A stretch of DNA of 6,686 bases from Eudoraea sp. (GCA_013042925.1 JABDPH010000369.1:1-6686); one strand, 5' to 3'. Positions 1 through 6,451 are shown, counted from the first letter of the stretch. Translations and numbers: made by a program. Notes: generated by a model from the letters alone, not told the origin.

Positions 1-477
1 TCAAGTCTCTTTTTGGCAATCTCATCAATAACGGGGATGCAACTATTCGAAGCGATCGCCTCAAATAATTATCTTTTCATAAGACTGGGAGATGTGCTTG
101 TTGCCTTTGCGATATTTATGCTTTTACGGCAATTCATAACCAGTAGGACGGTACTTAAAATAGGACAGAACACTTTGTCTATCTATGTTATCCATTTTGT
201 TATTCTGTACGGAAGTTTTACGGGACTTGGACTGTATTGGTTCTTTTACCAGTCACTATCACCAGCCATTTTAATACCCGCTGCTATAGCTTTCATGTTC
301 GTATGTACTTTTTTATCCTTGTTTTATGCCAGGAATGAAGATGCTATTAAACTAACCATAAATACTACACTCTCCGATCTCAGGAATAAACTGGAGCCAT
401 GGTTGATTTACACACAAAGGTCATTGAAAACAACTATTTACAGGATACTCAGATCAATAAGATTGGTAAAAAGCTAA
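1..477 (+). CDS. C-terminal part of a multi-pass membrane protein, probable DUF1624/HGSNAT-type acyltransferase (5' truncated)
   Basis: The reading frame is open from the first base, so the gene starts outside the window and only the last 158 residues are visible. The fragment has about three hydrophobic segments (roughly residues 24-44, 56-77 and 88-109), followed by a basic, non-membrane tail of about 50 residues. The stretch GQNTLSIYVIHFVILYGS contains the 'iGkntL-iYviH' pattern found near the C-terminus of the DUF1624/heparan-alpha-glucosaminide N-acetyltransferase-like family and, more loosely, of acyltransferase-3 proteins. Members of these families are inner-membrane proteins thought to move acyl groups onto sugars or envelope molecules; the substrate cannot be read from this part. 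The gene converges on lpdA with a 69-base gap. Membrane protein is sure, the family is likely, and the function is a guess. The upstream context is not visible. Confidence 0.6.
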   Translation, partial: SSLFLAISSITGMQLFEAIASNNYLFIRLGDVLVAFAIFMLLRQFITSRTVLKIGQNTLSIYVIHFVILYGSFTGLGLYWFFYQSLSPAILIPAAIAFMFVCTFLSLFYARNEDAIKLTINTTLSDLRNKLEPWLIYTQRSLKTTIYRILRSIRLVKS

Positions 478-500
478 GTAGTAGCTATATTTCTACCTTA
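467..500 (-). terminator. Possible rho-independent terminator for lpdA
   Basis: Read on the minus strand, CTTA/TAAG (475-478 with 497-500) and CTAC/GTAG (481-484 with 493-496) form an 8-pair stem with a 2-base bulge and an 8-base loop. The stem is followed by GCTTTTT (T-run at 468-472). It lies about 47 bases past the lpdA stop and overlaps the last codons and the stop of the convergent gene. The stem is short and AT-rich and the T-run has only five bases, so this is a moderate call. Confidence 0.35.
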
Positions 501-546
501 CCATATTACTTCTAAGATAAATGCTTACCAGAAAAATTTAACCGAA

Positions 547-1953
547 TCAGATATGCAAAGCCCTATCATCTGTAGCGGCCAAAGCTGCTTCCTTTACCGC
601 CTCGGCATAGGTAGGATGTGCATGGCTCATACGTGATATATCCTCTGCTGAGGCCCTGAATTCCATTGCCGTGACTGCCTCGGCAATTAAATCGGCACAA
701 CGGGCACCAATCATATGAACACCAAGGACTTCATCGGTTTTCTTATCTGCAAGAATTTTTACAAATCCATCCGTATCCATACTTGCCCTGGATCGTCCTA
801 AGGCTCGCATTGGAAACTGACCAGATTTATATTCCACACCGGCTTCTTTCAATTCTTCTTCCGTTTTCCCAACCGCGGCCACTTCCGGCCATGTATAAAC
901 AACACCAGGAATTAAATTATAATCTATATGCGGCTTTTGGCCCGCAATAATCTCAGCAACCATGGCGCCTTCCTCCTCGGCCTTATGAGCGAGCATTGCA
1001 CCTTTGACTACATCACCAATGGCATAAATATTAGGGATATTGGTCTGTAAGTGGTTATTCACTTCTACCCTACCCATCTTATCTAAAACAATCCCTGCAG
1101 CTCCGGCATTTAAACCATCAGTATAAGGCCTTCTGCCAACCGATACAAGGCAATAATCGCCTTTTAAAACAACTTCAGCGCCTTTTTTATCGTCAGCTTT
1201 AATGATTACCTCATTCTTTGTACGTTCAACAGACTTAACCTTATGTGAAAGCAGGAATTTTACTTTTTGTTTTTTCAGGACTTTTAAAAGTTCTTTGGAA
1301 AGAGCAGCATCCATGCCGGGAATAATTCTGTCCATAAACTCCACAACGGTTACTTGAGAACCTAATCGCTTATATACCTGGCCCAATTCTAATCCAATCA
1401 CCCCACCACCGATAATGATCATATGAGAAGGGATTTCCTTCAGCTTTAGAGCCTCCGTAGAGGTGATAACTCGTTCTTTATCCAGCTTTATAAATGGCAA
1501 TGAAGATGGTTTAGAACCCGTTGCAACAATAATATTCTTGGCTTCTATGGTCTGTGACTTTCCTTTAGCCGGTGCTATGCTGATATGAGTGGCATCCTTA
1601 AAACTACCTATGCCTTCATATACATCAATTTTATTTTTGTCCATCAAAAACTGAATCCCTTTGGTTGTCTGATCTACCACGGCTTGCTTGCGCGAAATCA
1701 TCTTTTCAAGGTTTACCTTTATATCCCCCGGAATTTCTATACCGTGATCTTCGAAGTGTTTAACCGCATCTTCATAATGATGGCTGGAGTCTAATAGTGC
1801 TTTGGAAGGTATACAACCCACGTTAAGACAGGTTCCTCCCAAAGTTGAATATTTCTCGATTATGGCAGTTTTCATGCCCAATTGAGCGCACCTAATGGCG
1901 GCAACATACCCACCTGGTCCAGAGCCTATAATGGCTACATCATATTGATTCAT
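547..1953 (-). CDS. lpdA: Dihydrolipoyl dehydrogenase (E3 component)
   Basis: This FAD-dependent disulfide oxidoreductase reoxidises the dihydrolipoyl groups of pyruvate, 2-oxoglutarate and branched-chain 2-oxoacid dehydrogenases, and the glycine cleavage system, passing electrons to NAD+ in the cytoplasm. The 468-residue protein is full length for the family. It has an N-terminal FAD motif GSGPGG (G10, G12, G15) with acidic E33, the redox disulfide in GGTCLNVGCIPSK (C42, C47), a TGS segment (145-147), a second dinucleotide motif GGGVIG (182-187) with E205 for NAD+, the FAD motif AIGD (311-314), and a C-terminal dimer domain carrying the catalytic HAHPTYAE (H446, E451). The ATG is preceded by AAGGAAG about 3 bases away, an unusually good Shine-Dalgarno sequence for this phylum. 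No E1 or E2 gene is in view, so this may be a shared, stand-alone E3. It lies 131 bases behind the Lrp-type regulator on the same strand, with its own candidate promoter. Confidence 0.97.
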   Translation of the reverse strand: MNQYDVAIIGSGPGGYVAAIRCAQLGMKTAIIEKYSTLGGTCLNVGCIPSKALLDSSHHYEDAVKHFEDHGIEIPGDIKVNLEKMISRKQAVVDQTTKGIQFLMDKNKIDVYEGIGSFKDATHISIAPAKGKSQTIEAKNIIVATGSKPSSLPFIKLDKERVITSTEALKLKEIPSHMIIIGGGVIGLELGQVYKRLGSQVTVVEFMDRIIPGMDAALSKELLKVLKKQKVKFLLSHKVKSVERTKNEVIIKADDKKGAEVVLKGDYCLVSVGRRPYTDGLNAGAAGIVLDKMGRVEVNNHLQTNIPNIYAIGDVVKGAMLAHKAEEEGAMVAEIIAGQKPHIDYNLIPGVVYTWPEVAAVGKTEEELKEAGVEYKSGQFPMRALGRSRASMDTDGFVKILADKKTDEVLGVHMIGARCADLIAEAVTAMEFRASAEDISRMSHAHPTYAEAVKEAALAATDDRALHI

Positions 1954-2013
1954 AGTCTTCCTTTTTAAAGTAAAAGATTCGTTTAATAACGGGATATTCA
2001 GAAAATCAGATCA

Positions 2014-2044
2014 CAAAAGTACAAATGTTTTTGATTAGGACATA
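2014..2044 (-). promoter_or_regulatory. lpdA: Candidate Bacteroidota-type promoter of lpdA
   Basis: On the minus strand, TACTTTTG (2014-2021) matches the phylum -7 element TAnnTTTG exactly. TATG (2041-2044), 19 bases further upstream, is a one-mismatch match to the -33 TTTG. The predicted start near 2008 would leave a leader of about 55 bases. The -7 match is good and the -33 is weak. Confidence 0.45.
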
Positions 2045-2084
2045 AGAGAAGTCGAGCTTAAGAAAACCTGGTATACCTGTTTAA

Positions 2085-2546
2085 TCAAAAGTGTACTGCG
2101 GTGCTGTATTTTACCTCATTGATAACAAAAGAACTCTGGGTACTTCCAATATTCTTTATAGCAGTAAGCTTGGTCACCATGAATTCCCGGTAAGCCTCCA
2201 TATCACTTACATTAACTTTAAGGATATAATCATAATCCCCACTAGTATGATGACATTCCGAAACTTCTTCCAATTGAACTACCTCCCGCTCAAACTGAAG
2301 TACATAATCTTTTATATGCTGGATCAGTTTAACATGACAGAGCACCATAAATGCTTTGTTGACTTTGGTTTTATCAACCAAAGCAACATACTTTGTAATC
2401 ACACCCGATTTTTCCAAACGTTTTATCCGCTCATATACCGCGGTCGTTGAAAGCCCCAGCCTGTTTGCATATTCCTTGGTGGTTCTTTTACTATCTTCTT
2501 GAAGAAGCGTCAATAGTTCCCTGTCTTTTGCATCTATTTTAATCAT
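2085..2546 (-). CDS. Lrp/AsnC-family transcriptional regulator
   Basis: This 153-residue protein has the usual length and architecture of the family. The N-terminal winged helix-turn-helix spans about residues 4-60, with a probable recognition helix in STTAVYERIKRLE (33-45) followed by the wing GVITKY. The C-terminal RAM/AsnC effector domain spans about 65-150 and contains the characteristic GDYDYILKV (103-111), which contributes to the amino-acid pocket and oligomer contacts. Such proteins form dimers and higher octamer-like assemblies on DNA and often sense an amino acid. It is transcribed divergently from the PLP enzyme across a 156-bp AT-rich spacer rich in inverted repeats, so the simplest inference is that it controls that gene, the transporter behind it, and itself. 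The effector could be methionine or a related amino acid, judged from context only. There is no Shine-Dalgarno; the ATG at 2546 is chosen because it begins the standard MIKIDxxD N-terminus. Confidence 0.93.
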   Translation of the reverse strand: MIKIDAKDRELLTLLQEDSKRTTKEYANRLGLSTTAVYERIKRLEKSGVITKYVALVDKTKVNKAFMVLCHVKLIQHIKDYVLQFEREVVQLEEVSECHHTSGDYDYILKVNVSDMEAYREFMVTKLTAIKNIGSTQSSFVINEVKYSTAVHF

Positions 2547-2628
2547 GATTTATTTACATCAAAAACTACGAATTAAACTTATTAACTGACATATATTCTA
2601 TTATTATGTAAATATATAGTTTTATTTT

Positions 2629-2647
2629 CTATTATATTTACTAATAG
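2629..2647. promoter_or_regulatory. Candidate operator: CTATTA-N7-TAATAG inverted repeat
   Basis: Perfect 6-bp arms CTATTA (2629-2634) and TAATAG (2642-2647) flank a 7-base centre TATTTAC. The element ends one base before the candidate -33 box of the PLP-enzyme promoter. Dyad symmetry around an AT-rich centre resembles Lrp-family sites in general form. Binding is not shown, and short AT-rich dyads arise easily by chance in this composition. Confidence 0.4.
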
Positions 2648-2678
2648 TTGTTTTTTAAACAGCTTTTCAATAATTTTA
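2648..2678 (+). promoter_or_regulatory. Candidate Bacteroidota-type promoter of the PLP-enzyme/transporter operon
   Basis: TTG (2648-2650), 20 bases, then TAATTTTA (2671-2678) matches the -33/-7 form TTTG/TAnnTTTG with one mismatch in the -7 element. The transcript would start near 2685, giving a leader of about 18 bases before the ATG at 2703, which has no Shine-Dalgarno. Confidence 0.4.
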
Positions 2679-2702
2679 TATGTTATAAAAACAGATACTG
2701 TT

Positions 2703-3929
2703 ATGAAACACAATGCGACAGATAAAATTCAGGAATTACACAATTTTGGCGAATTTGGGGGTGTAAATCCGTCTATCTCAGATTCATCTACTTATACCTT
2801 CCTTTCTGCCAAAACAATGTTCGACACGTTTGAAGGGAATACAGAAGGTTGCTACTTATACAGCCGGCACTCCTCCCCTTCTAATCTATATCTGGGAGAA
2901 GCTCTTGCAGCTCTGGAAGGGACAGAAACGGCTAACGTCACGGCAAGTGGCATGGGAGCAATTACGGCAGTTATCCTTCAATTGTGTAATTCGGCAGACC
3001 ATATTGTGAGTAGCAGGACTATATATGGGGGCACTTATGCTTTTATGAAAAATTTTCTTAGAAAATTCAATATCAATACATCATTTGTAGACATCACAAA
3101 AACAGAACTTGTAGAAAAGGCAATTACGCCAAATACAAAAATGATATTTTGTGAATCTATAAGTAATCCTTTATTGGAAGTAGCCGATATTAGGGCATTA
3201 TCTAAATTGGCCCAAAAGTATAATATTCCTCTGGTTGTTGACAATACTTTTTCACCCCTATCTATTGCTCCCGGAAAATTAGGCGCAGAGATAGTGATCC
3301 ATAGTCTTACCAAATTTATAAATGGAACCAGTGATAGTGTGGCAGGAGCAGTATGCGGGTCTAAGGAATTTTGCCTTAGCTTAAAGGATGTGCATGATGG
3401 TGCTGGTATGTTATTAGGTAGCACTCTGGATAGTCTTAGAGCATCTTTTATTTTAAAAAATATGCGAACGCTTCATATAAGAATGAAAAAGCATAGTGAA
3501 AATGCATTATTTCTGGCACAAAATTTTGAGAAAGACGGTCTTAGAGTGGTCTATCCGGGCCTTGAATCGCATCCAGGCCACGATACCTTAAAAAAGCAAA
3601 TGATTTCTGAATATGGCTATGGAGGGATTATGACCCTCGACGTGGGTAGCCTTGAAAATGCAAATAATCTAATGGAGCTAATGCAGAAAAAAAACCTGGG
3701 TTATCTGGCAGTTAGTCTTGGATTCTACAAAACGTTGTTTAGTGCACCTGGTACATCAACCTCGTCGGAAATCCCCCTGGAAGAGCAAAAATCTATGGGC
3801 TTATCGGATGGACTTATACGCTTTTCTGTTGGCCTGGATAACGATATTCAGAGAACCTATAATTTAATGAAAGAATGTATGCATAGCCTGCACATCCTGG
3901 ATCACAAAGTTGCCTCTGCTGCTATATAG
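2703..3929 (+). CDS. Cys/Met-metabolism PLP-dependent enzyme (cystathionine gamma-synthase/methionine gamma-lyase fold), possible C-S lyase
   Basis: The 408-residue protein spans the whole fold-type I Cys/Met metabolism family. Visible residues are YSR (Y53, R55; phosphate contacts from the neighbouring subunit), the ASGMGA phosphate loop (81-86), Y108 stacking on PLP, N155, D180 binding the pyridine nitrogen in VVDNTF, K204 in HSLTKFI forming the Schiff base, S338, and R373 in LIRFSVGL binding the substrate carboxylate. The fold and cofactor use are therefore secure. Members cleave or form C-S bonds of methionine, cystathionine, homocysteine or O-acyl-homoserine. By hand alignment with Pseudomonas putida methionine gamma-lyase, its Cys116 is Gly110 here, and Lys240/Asp241 fall at about Gly235/Met236, so canonical lyase activity is not assured. 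The N-terminal FGEFGGVNPSISDS and the HDGAGMLLG segment suggest a separate, poorly studied subgroup. It probably forms an operon with the downstream NhaC-type transporter and is controlled by the divergent Lrp-type regulator. Confidence 0.88.
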   Translation: MKHNATDKIQELHNFGEFGGVNPSISDSSTYTFLSAKTMFDTFEGNTEGCYLYSRHSSPSNLYLGEALAALEGTETANVTASGMGAITAVILQLCNSADHIVSSRTIYGGTYAFMKNFLRKFNINTSFVDITKTELVEKAITPNTKMIFCESISNPLLEVADIRALSKLAQKYNIPLVVDNTFSPLSIAPGKLGAEIVIHSLTKFINGTSDSVAGAVCGSKEFCLSLKDVHDGAGMLLGSTLDSLRASFILKNMRTLHIRMKKHSENALFLAQNFEKDGLRVVYPGLESHPGHDTLKKQMISEYGYGGIMTLDVGSLENANNLMELMQKKNLGYLAVSLGFYKTLFSAPGTSTSSEIPLEEQKSMGLSDGLIRFSVGLDNDIQRTYNLMKECMHSLHILDHKVASAAI

Positions 3930-3963
3930 GTAGGGTGTAGTTTGCAGAACAGCGGCCAAAGTT

Positions 3964-3973
3964 GTAATATTAC
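3964..3973. repeat. 10-bp perfect palindrome GTAATATTAC in the enzyme-transporter spacer
   Basis: The palindrome sits in the 64-base gap, 20 bases before the transporter ATG. It is too short and lacks a following T-run, so it is not a terminator. It could be a minor regulatory or mRNA element, or chance. Confidence 0.2.
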
Positions 3974-3993
3974 GCATCAACCAGGTAAACTCT

Positions 3994-5481
3994 ATGGCCG
4001 ATAAAAAATCCAATAAATACAGACAGCAGGAACATATAGTTGAAAACCGTGAACTAAATATTTGGGAAGCATTAATACCTGTTTTTGCGCTTGTGGGAAT
4101 GCTCGCTTATAATGTTTATGTTTTCGGAGATGATGCAATTGGTGGTTCCAATCAGTTTATTTTATTATTGGGTGGTGCAGTGGCTGCAATAGTTGGTTTT
4201 TTTAATAAAACCACCTATAAACAGATGTTGGCTGAAGTAGCCGAAAACGTAAAGTCAACTACCGGGGCGCTCTTAATACTTTTAATGGTAGGGGCTCTTG
4301 CCGGAACCTGGATGATTAGTGGTATTATCCCTGCAATGATCTATTACGGCCTTCAAATTCTAAACCCTACTATATTCCTGGCCGCCAGTTTAATTATTTG
4401 TGCAATAATTTCAATTGCCACAGGAAGTAGCTGGACTACATCAGCTACGGTGGGTATTGCTCTTATAGGAATTGGCGATGCTCTTGGGATTTCGATGGGT
4501 ATGACGGCCGGTGCAGCGCTTTCGGGTGCATATTTTGGTGATAAGATGTCTCCTTTAAGTGATACTACAAACCTGGCCCCGGCTATGGCCGGTGGAGATT
4601 TATTTGGCCATATTAGATATATGACCTATACTACTATCCCGTCAATAGTTATTACCCTATTGATATTTATAATTATAGGCCTTAATCTGGAAACTACGGG
4701 TATAGCAGACACAGAAAGCATCCTAAACTCAATTGAAGGAACTTTTACCATAAATGGTTGGTTGTTCCTTGTGCCATTGGCTGTGATTTTCCTGATAGTC
4801 AAAAAAGCCCCGCCACTTGTTGCCCTGCTTATAGGCACCCTACTGGGAGGCGTTTTTGCATTATGGTTCCAACCCGATATCGTTGCCGGAATTACCGGAG
4901 CAAAAGAATTGAATTTTGAATCTGGTTACAAAGGAATACTGAACGCCATAACAATTAAAACTGAGATAGCAACAGATAACCCTGCGCTGAATGATTTATT
5001 TTCTGCAAAAGGAATGGCCGGGATGTTAGGCACCATTTGGCTGATTGTATGTGCCATGGTGTTTGGTGGTATTATGGATGGAATAGGAGCCTTATCAAGG
5101 ATTACTAAATCTTTACTTGGGCTGGCTAAGACAACATTCGGACTTTTTGCAAGTACGGTAGGTAGTTGTCTTGCGCTGAATATTACTGCATCTGATCAGT
5201 ATCTTGCCATTGTAGTCCCGGGAAAAATGTTTTCAAAAGCATATGAGGATCGCGGGTTAGCCCCTGAAAATTTAAGTAGAACCCTGGAAGATTCGGGTAC
5301 CGTAACCTCTGTACTTATCCCCTGGAATACATGCGGGGCATATCATAGCGGGGTGTTAGGGGTAAGTGTTGCGGACTATTTCTTCTTTGCCATCTTCAAT
5401 TGGTTAAGTCCAATTACTACATTAACCTTCGCGGCCCTGGGAATAAAAATAAAACAATTGTCATCCTCAAAAGCTCTTTAA
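3994..5481 (+). CDS. NhaC-superfamily Na+-coupled antiporter/transporter, candidate amino-acid (methionine) transporter
   Basis: This 495-residue inner-membrane protein has about 11-12 hydrophobic segments (roughly 25-45, 55-71, 90-120, 126-144, 150-175, 208-231, 254-270, 272-291, 340-368, 376-397, 436-457 and 461-486). It carries the NhaC signature GAYFGDKMSPLSDTTNLA (178-195) after GSSWTTSATVG. The second inverted-repeat half has the matching NITASDQYLAIVVPGKMF (396-413) and LEDSGTVTSVLIPWNTCG (431-448). Classical NhaC exchanges Na+ for H+, but relatives such as MleN and the proposed methionine transporter MetT carry organic solutes. Its position 64 bases behind the Cys/Met PLP enzyme on the same strand, with no clear terminator between, suggests import or export of that enzyme's substrate or product. 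The family is certain; the substrate is inference from context. The start ATG has no convincing Shine-Dalgarno, and the charged N-terminus (1-22) is cytoplasmic in appearance. Confidence 0.92.
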   Translation: MADKKSNKYRQQEHIVENRELNIWEALIPVFALVGMLAYNVYVFGDDAIGGSNQFILLLGGAVAAIVGFFNKTTYKQMLAEVAENVKSTTGALLILLMVGALAGTWMISGIIPAMIYYGLQILNPTIFLAASLIICAIISIATGSSWTTSATVGIALIGIGDALGISMGMTAGAALSGAYFGDKMSPLSDTTNLAPAMAGGDLFGHIRYMTYTTIPSIVITLLIFIIIGLNLETTGIADTESILNSIEGTFTINGWLFLVPLAVIFLIVKKAPPLVALLIGTLLGGVFALWFQPDIVAGITGAKELNFESGYKGILNAITIKTEIATDNPALNDLFSAKGMAGMLGTIWLIVCAMVFGGIMDGIGALSRITKSLLGLAKTTFGLFASTVGSCLALNITASDQYLAIVVPGKMFSKAYEDRGLAPENLSRTLEDSGTVTSVLIPWNTCGAYHSGVLGVSVADYFFFAIFNWLSPITTLTFAALGIKIKQLSSSKAL

Positions 5482-5486
5482 AGAAG

Positions 5487-5515
5487 TTGATGATTTTTTA
5501 AAGAAAATAACTTTA
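5487..5515 (+). promoter_or_regulatory. tpx: Weak candidate promoter of tpx
   Basis: TTG (5487-5489), 18 bases, TAACTTTA (5508-5515) fits the phylum promoter form with one mismatch in the -7 box. It would give a leader of about 65 bases. An alternative -7-like TAACTTTT lies at 5514-5521. The region is AT-rich, so chance matches are likely. Confidence 0.25.
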
Positions 5516-5586
5516 ACTTTTCGTTCTTTAGCCTGTTAATTCAATCATTTATTTTTAATTTCACATAGAATTTTAAAAATATCAAA

Positions 5587-6093
5587 ATGGCTACTGTAAC
5601 ACTTAAAGGAAATGCAATTCACACATCGGGAACTCTTCCGGAAATTGGGAGTGCTGCCCCTGATTTCAATTTAACTAAAGGCGACCTATCCAATGCTACC
5701 CTGTCTGATTATAAAGGCAAGAAAGTAGTAATGAATATATTTCACAGCTTGGATACCGGTACATGTGCAAATTCTGTTCGCCAATTCAATACGGAGGCTG
5801 CCGAATTAAACAATACCGTTGTTTTATGCATTTCCAGAGATTTACCTTTTGCTATGAATAGATTTTGCGGTGCTGAAGGAATTGATAATGTTGAAACGCT
5901 GTCTGACTTTAAGGATTGGAATTTTGGGAAATCTTATGGCCTGGAATATATAGACGGTCCTATTCAGGGGTTACTTTCAAGGGTGATTATAGTTTTAAAC
6001 GAGGATGGCACGGTAATTCATACAGAGCAGGTACAGGAAACTGTTGACGAACCAAACTACAAAGCCGCTCTCGAAGCACTGATGGATGCCTAA
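5587..6093 (+). CDS. tpx: Thiol peroxidase (atypical 2-Cys peroxiredoxin)
   Basis: Tpx reduces hydrogen peroxide and organic hydroperoxides with electrons from thioredoxin, protecting the cell from oxidative damage. The 168-residue length matches the family. The N-terminal VTLKGNAIHTSG and GSAAPDF are typical. The peroxidatic cysteine C60 lies in SLDTGTCA with T57, the resolving cysteine C94 is in RFCGAEG 34 residues later, and R132 is in the usual place; this spacing matches C61/C95 of Escherichia coli Tpx. An additional C81 lies in a beta-strand and is probably not catalytic. No signal peptide is seen, so the enzyme is expected in the cytoplasm. The ATG follows an A-rich TTTTAAAAATATCAAA leader typical of flavobacterial starts. 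Its last 8 bases overlap the dgkA start, so the two are almost certainly co-transcribed. Confidence 0.96.
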   Translation: MATVTLKGNAIHTSGTLPEIGSAAPDFNLTKGDLSNATLSDYKGKKVVMNIFHSLDTGTCANSVRQFNTEAAELNNTVVLCISRDLPFAMNRFCGAEGIDNVETLSDFKDWNFGKSYGLEYIDGPIQGLLSRVIIVLNEDGTVIHTEQVQETVDEPNYKAALEALMDA

Positions 6094-6451
6094 GGATAAT
6101 TTGATTGTAGATCGGATAAAAGGCATTGGTTATGCTTTCCGAGGGGCCTGGTTTTTAGTCCGCACGGAGAGTAGCATTCAAATCCAGGTAATCATTGCAA
6201 TTATTATGACCGGTGCAGGATTTTATTTTGAGATATCTCAAACCGAATGGATTCTACAAATATTTGCAATTGCCCTGGTTCTTGGAATTGAAGGGTTAAA
6301 TACTGCAATTGAAAAAATGTCCGATTACATACAGCCGGAATTTGATGAGAAAATTGGATTTATAAAAGATATTTCCGCAGGGGCTGTCATGCTCGTTTCA
6401 ATGGCAGCAACTATAGTTGGCCTTATCATCTATGTGCCAAAAATTATTTAG
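6086..6451 (+). CDS. dgkA: Diacylglycerol kinase-family integral membrane lipid kinase
   Basis: The 121-residue protein is the size of E. coli DgkA (122) and has three predicted membrane helices (about 31-48, 54-70 and 97-117) after an amphipathic N-terminus. Key residues fall at the same numbers as in E. coli: E28, E69, N72 and E76 in GIEGLNTAIEKMSD, D80, and K94/D95 in IKDISAGAV. The enzyme phosphorylates diacylglycerol to phosphatidic acid, recycling lipid released during envelope synthesis. Relatives in Gram-positive bacteria phosphorylate undecaprenol instead, and the sequence alone does not exclude that here. The start ATG lies within the last codons of tpx (ATGCCTAA shared, different frame), so translation is probably coupled to tpx by re-initiation. 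ftsK follows after 63 bases. Confidence 0.93.
   Translation: MPKDNLIVDRIKGIGYAFRGAWFLVRTESSIQIQVIIAIIMTGAGFYFEISQTEWILQIFAIALVLGIEGLNTAIEKMSDYIQPEFDEKIGFIKDISAGAVMLVSMAATIVGLIIYVPKII

Larger units (their letters stand above)
2547..2702. promoter_or_regulatory. Divergent control region between the Lrp-type regulator and the PLP-enzyme gene
   Basis: This spacer is 156 bases long and very AT-rich. It contains a 9-bp perfect inverted repeat, TATTTACAT (2551-2559) and ATGTAAATA (2606-2614), whose centres are 55 bases apart. A third partial copy, TATTTAC, lies at 2635-2641. CTAT/ATAG ends also bracket 2598-2619. Repeated, widely spaced AT-rich sites suit an Lrp-type protein that wraps DNA. A single well-formed promoter for the regulator gene could not be placed. 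The assignment as operator DNA is inference from position and symmetry. Confidence 0.5.

Noticed and set aside
1585..1794. Plus-strand open frame of 69 codons inside lpdA
   Set aside because: It lies wholly antisense to the strongly supported lpdA coding sequence and shows no domain or plausible start signal.
2064..2084. GGTATACC palindrome after the Lrp-type gene, as a terminator
   Set aside because: The palindrome leaves no usable loop, and the downstream T-run (GGTTTTC on the minus strand) is short and interrupted.
2091..2450. Plus-strand open frame of 119 codons opposite the Lrp-type gene
   Set aside because: It is antisense to a complete, motif-supported regulator, and the translation looks like low-quality antisense protein.
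2560..2581. Minus-strand -7-like boxes TAGTTTTTG (2560-2568) and TAAGTTTA (2574-2581) as the promoter of the Lrp-type gene
   Set aside because: The first has one base too many between TA and TTTG, the second has one mismatch, and neither has a recognisable -33 box at the right distance.
3035..3424. Minus-strand open frame of 129 codons inside the PLP-enzyme gene
   Set aside because: It is a shadow of the real gene, which carries all the catalytic residues in the other frame.
3950..3960. AGCGGCCAAAG in the enzyme-transporter spacer also occurs near 574 inside lpdA
   Set aside because: A single shared 11-mer with no further similarity, one copy within coding sequence; most likely coincidence.
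3930..3993. Riboswitch (for example SAM or other methionine-linked) ahead of the transporter or the enzyme
   Set aside because: Neither the 64-base spacer nor the short leader after the predicted promoter has room for, or the conserved core of, a known SAM riboswitch class.
4626..4838. Minus-strand open frame of 70 codons inside the NhaC-type gene
   Set aside because: It is a shadow of a membrane-protein gene, with no independent support.
5476..5516. CTTTAAA/TTTAAAG and TTAAAG-N7-CTTTAA repeats after the transporter, as a possible terminator
   Set aside because: The stems are pure A/T apart from one or two pairs, and no clean T-run follows (CTTTTCGTTC), so a terminator cannot be supported.
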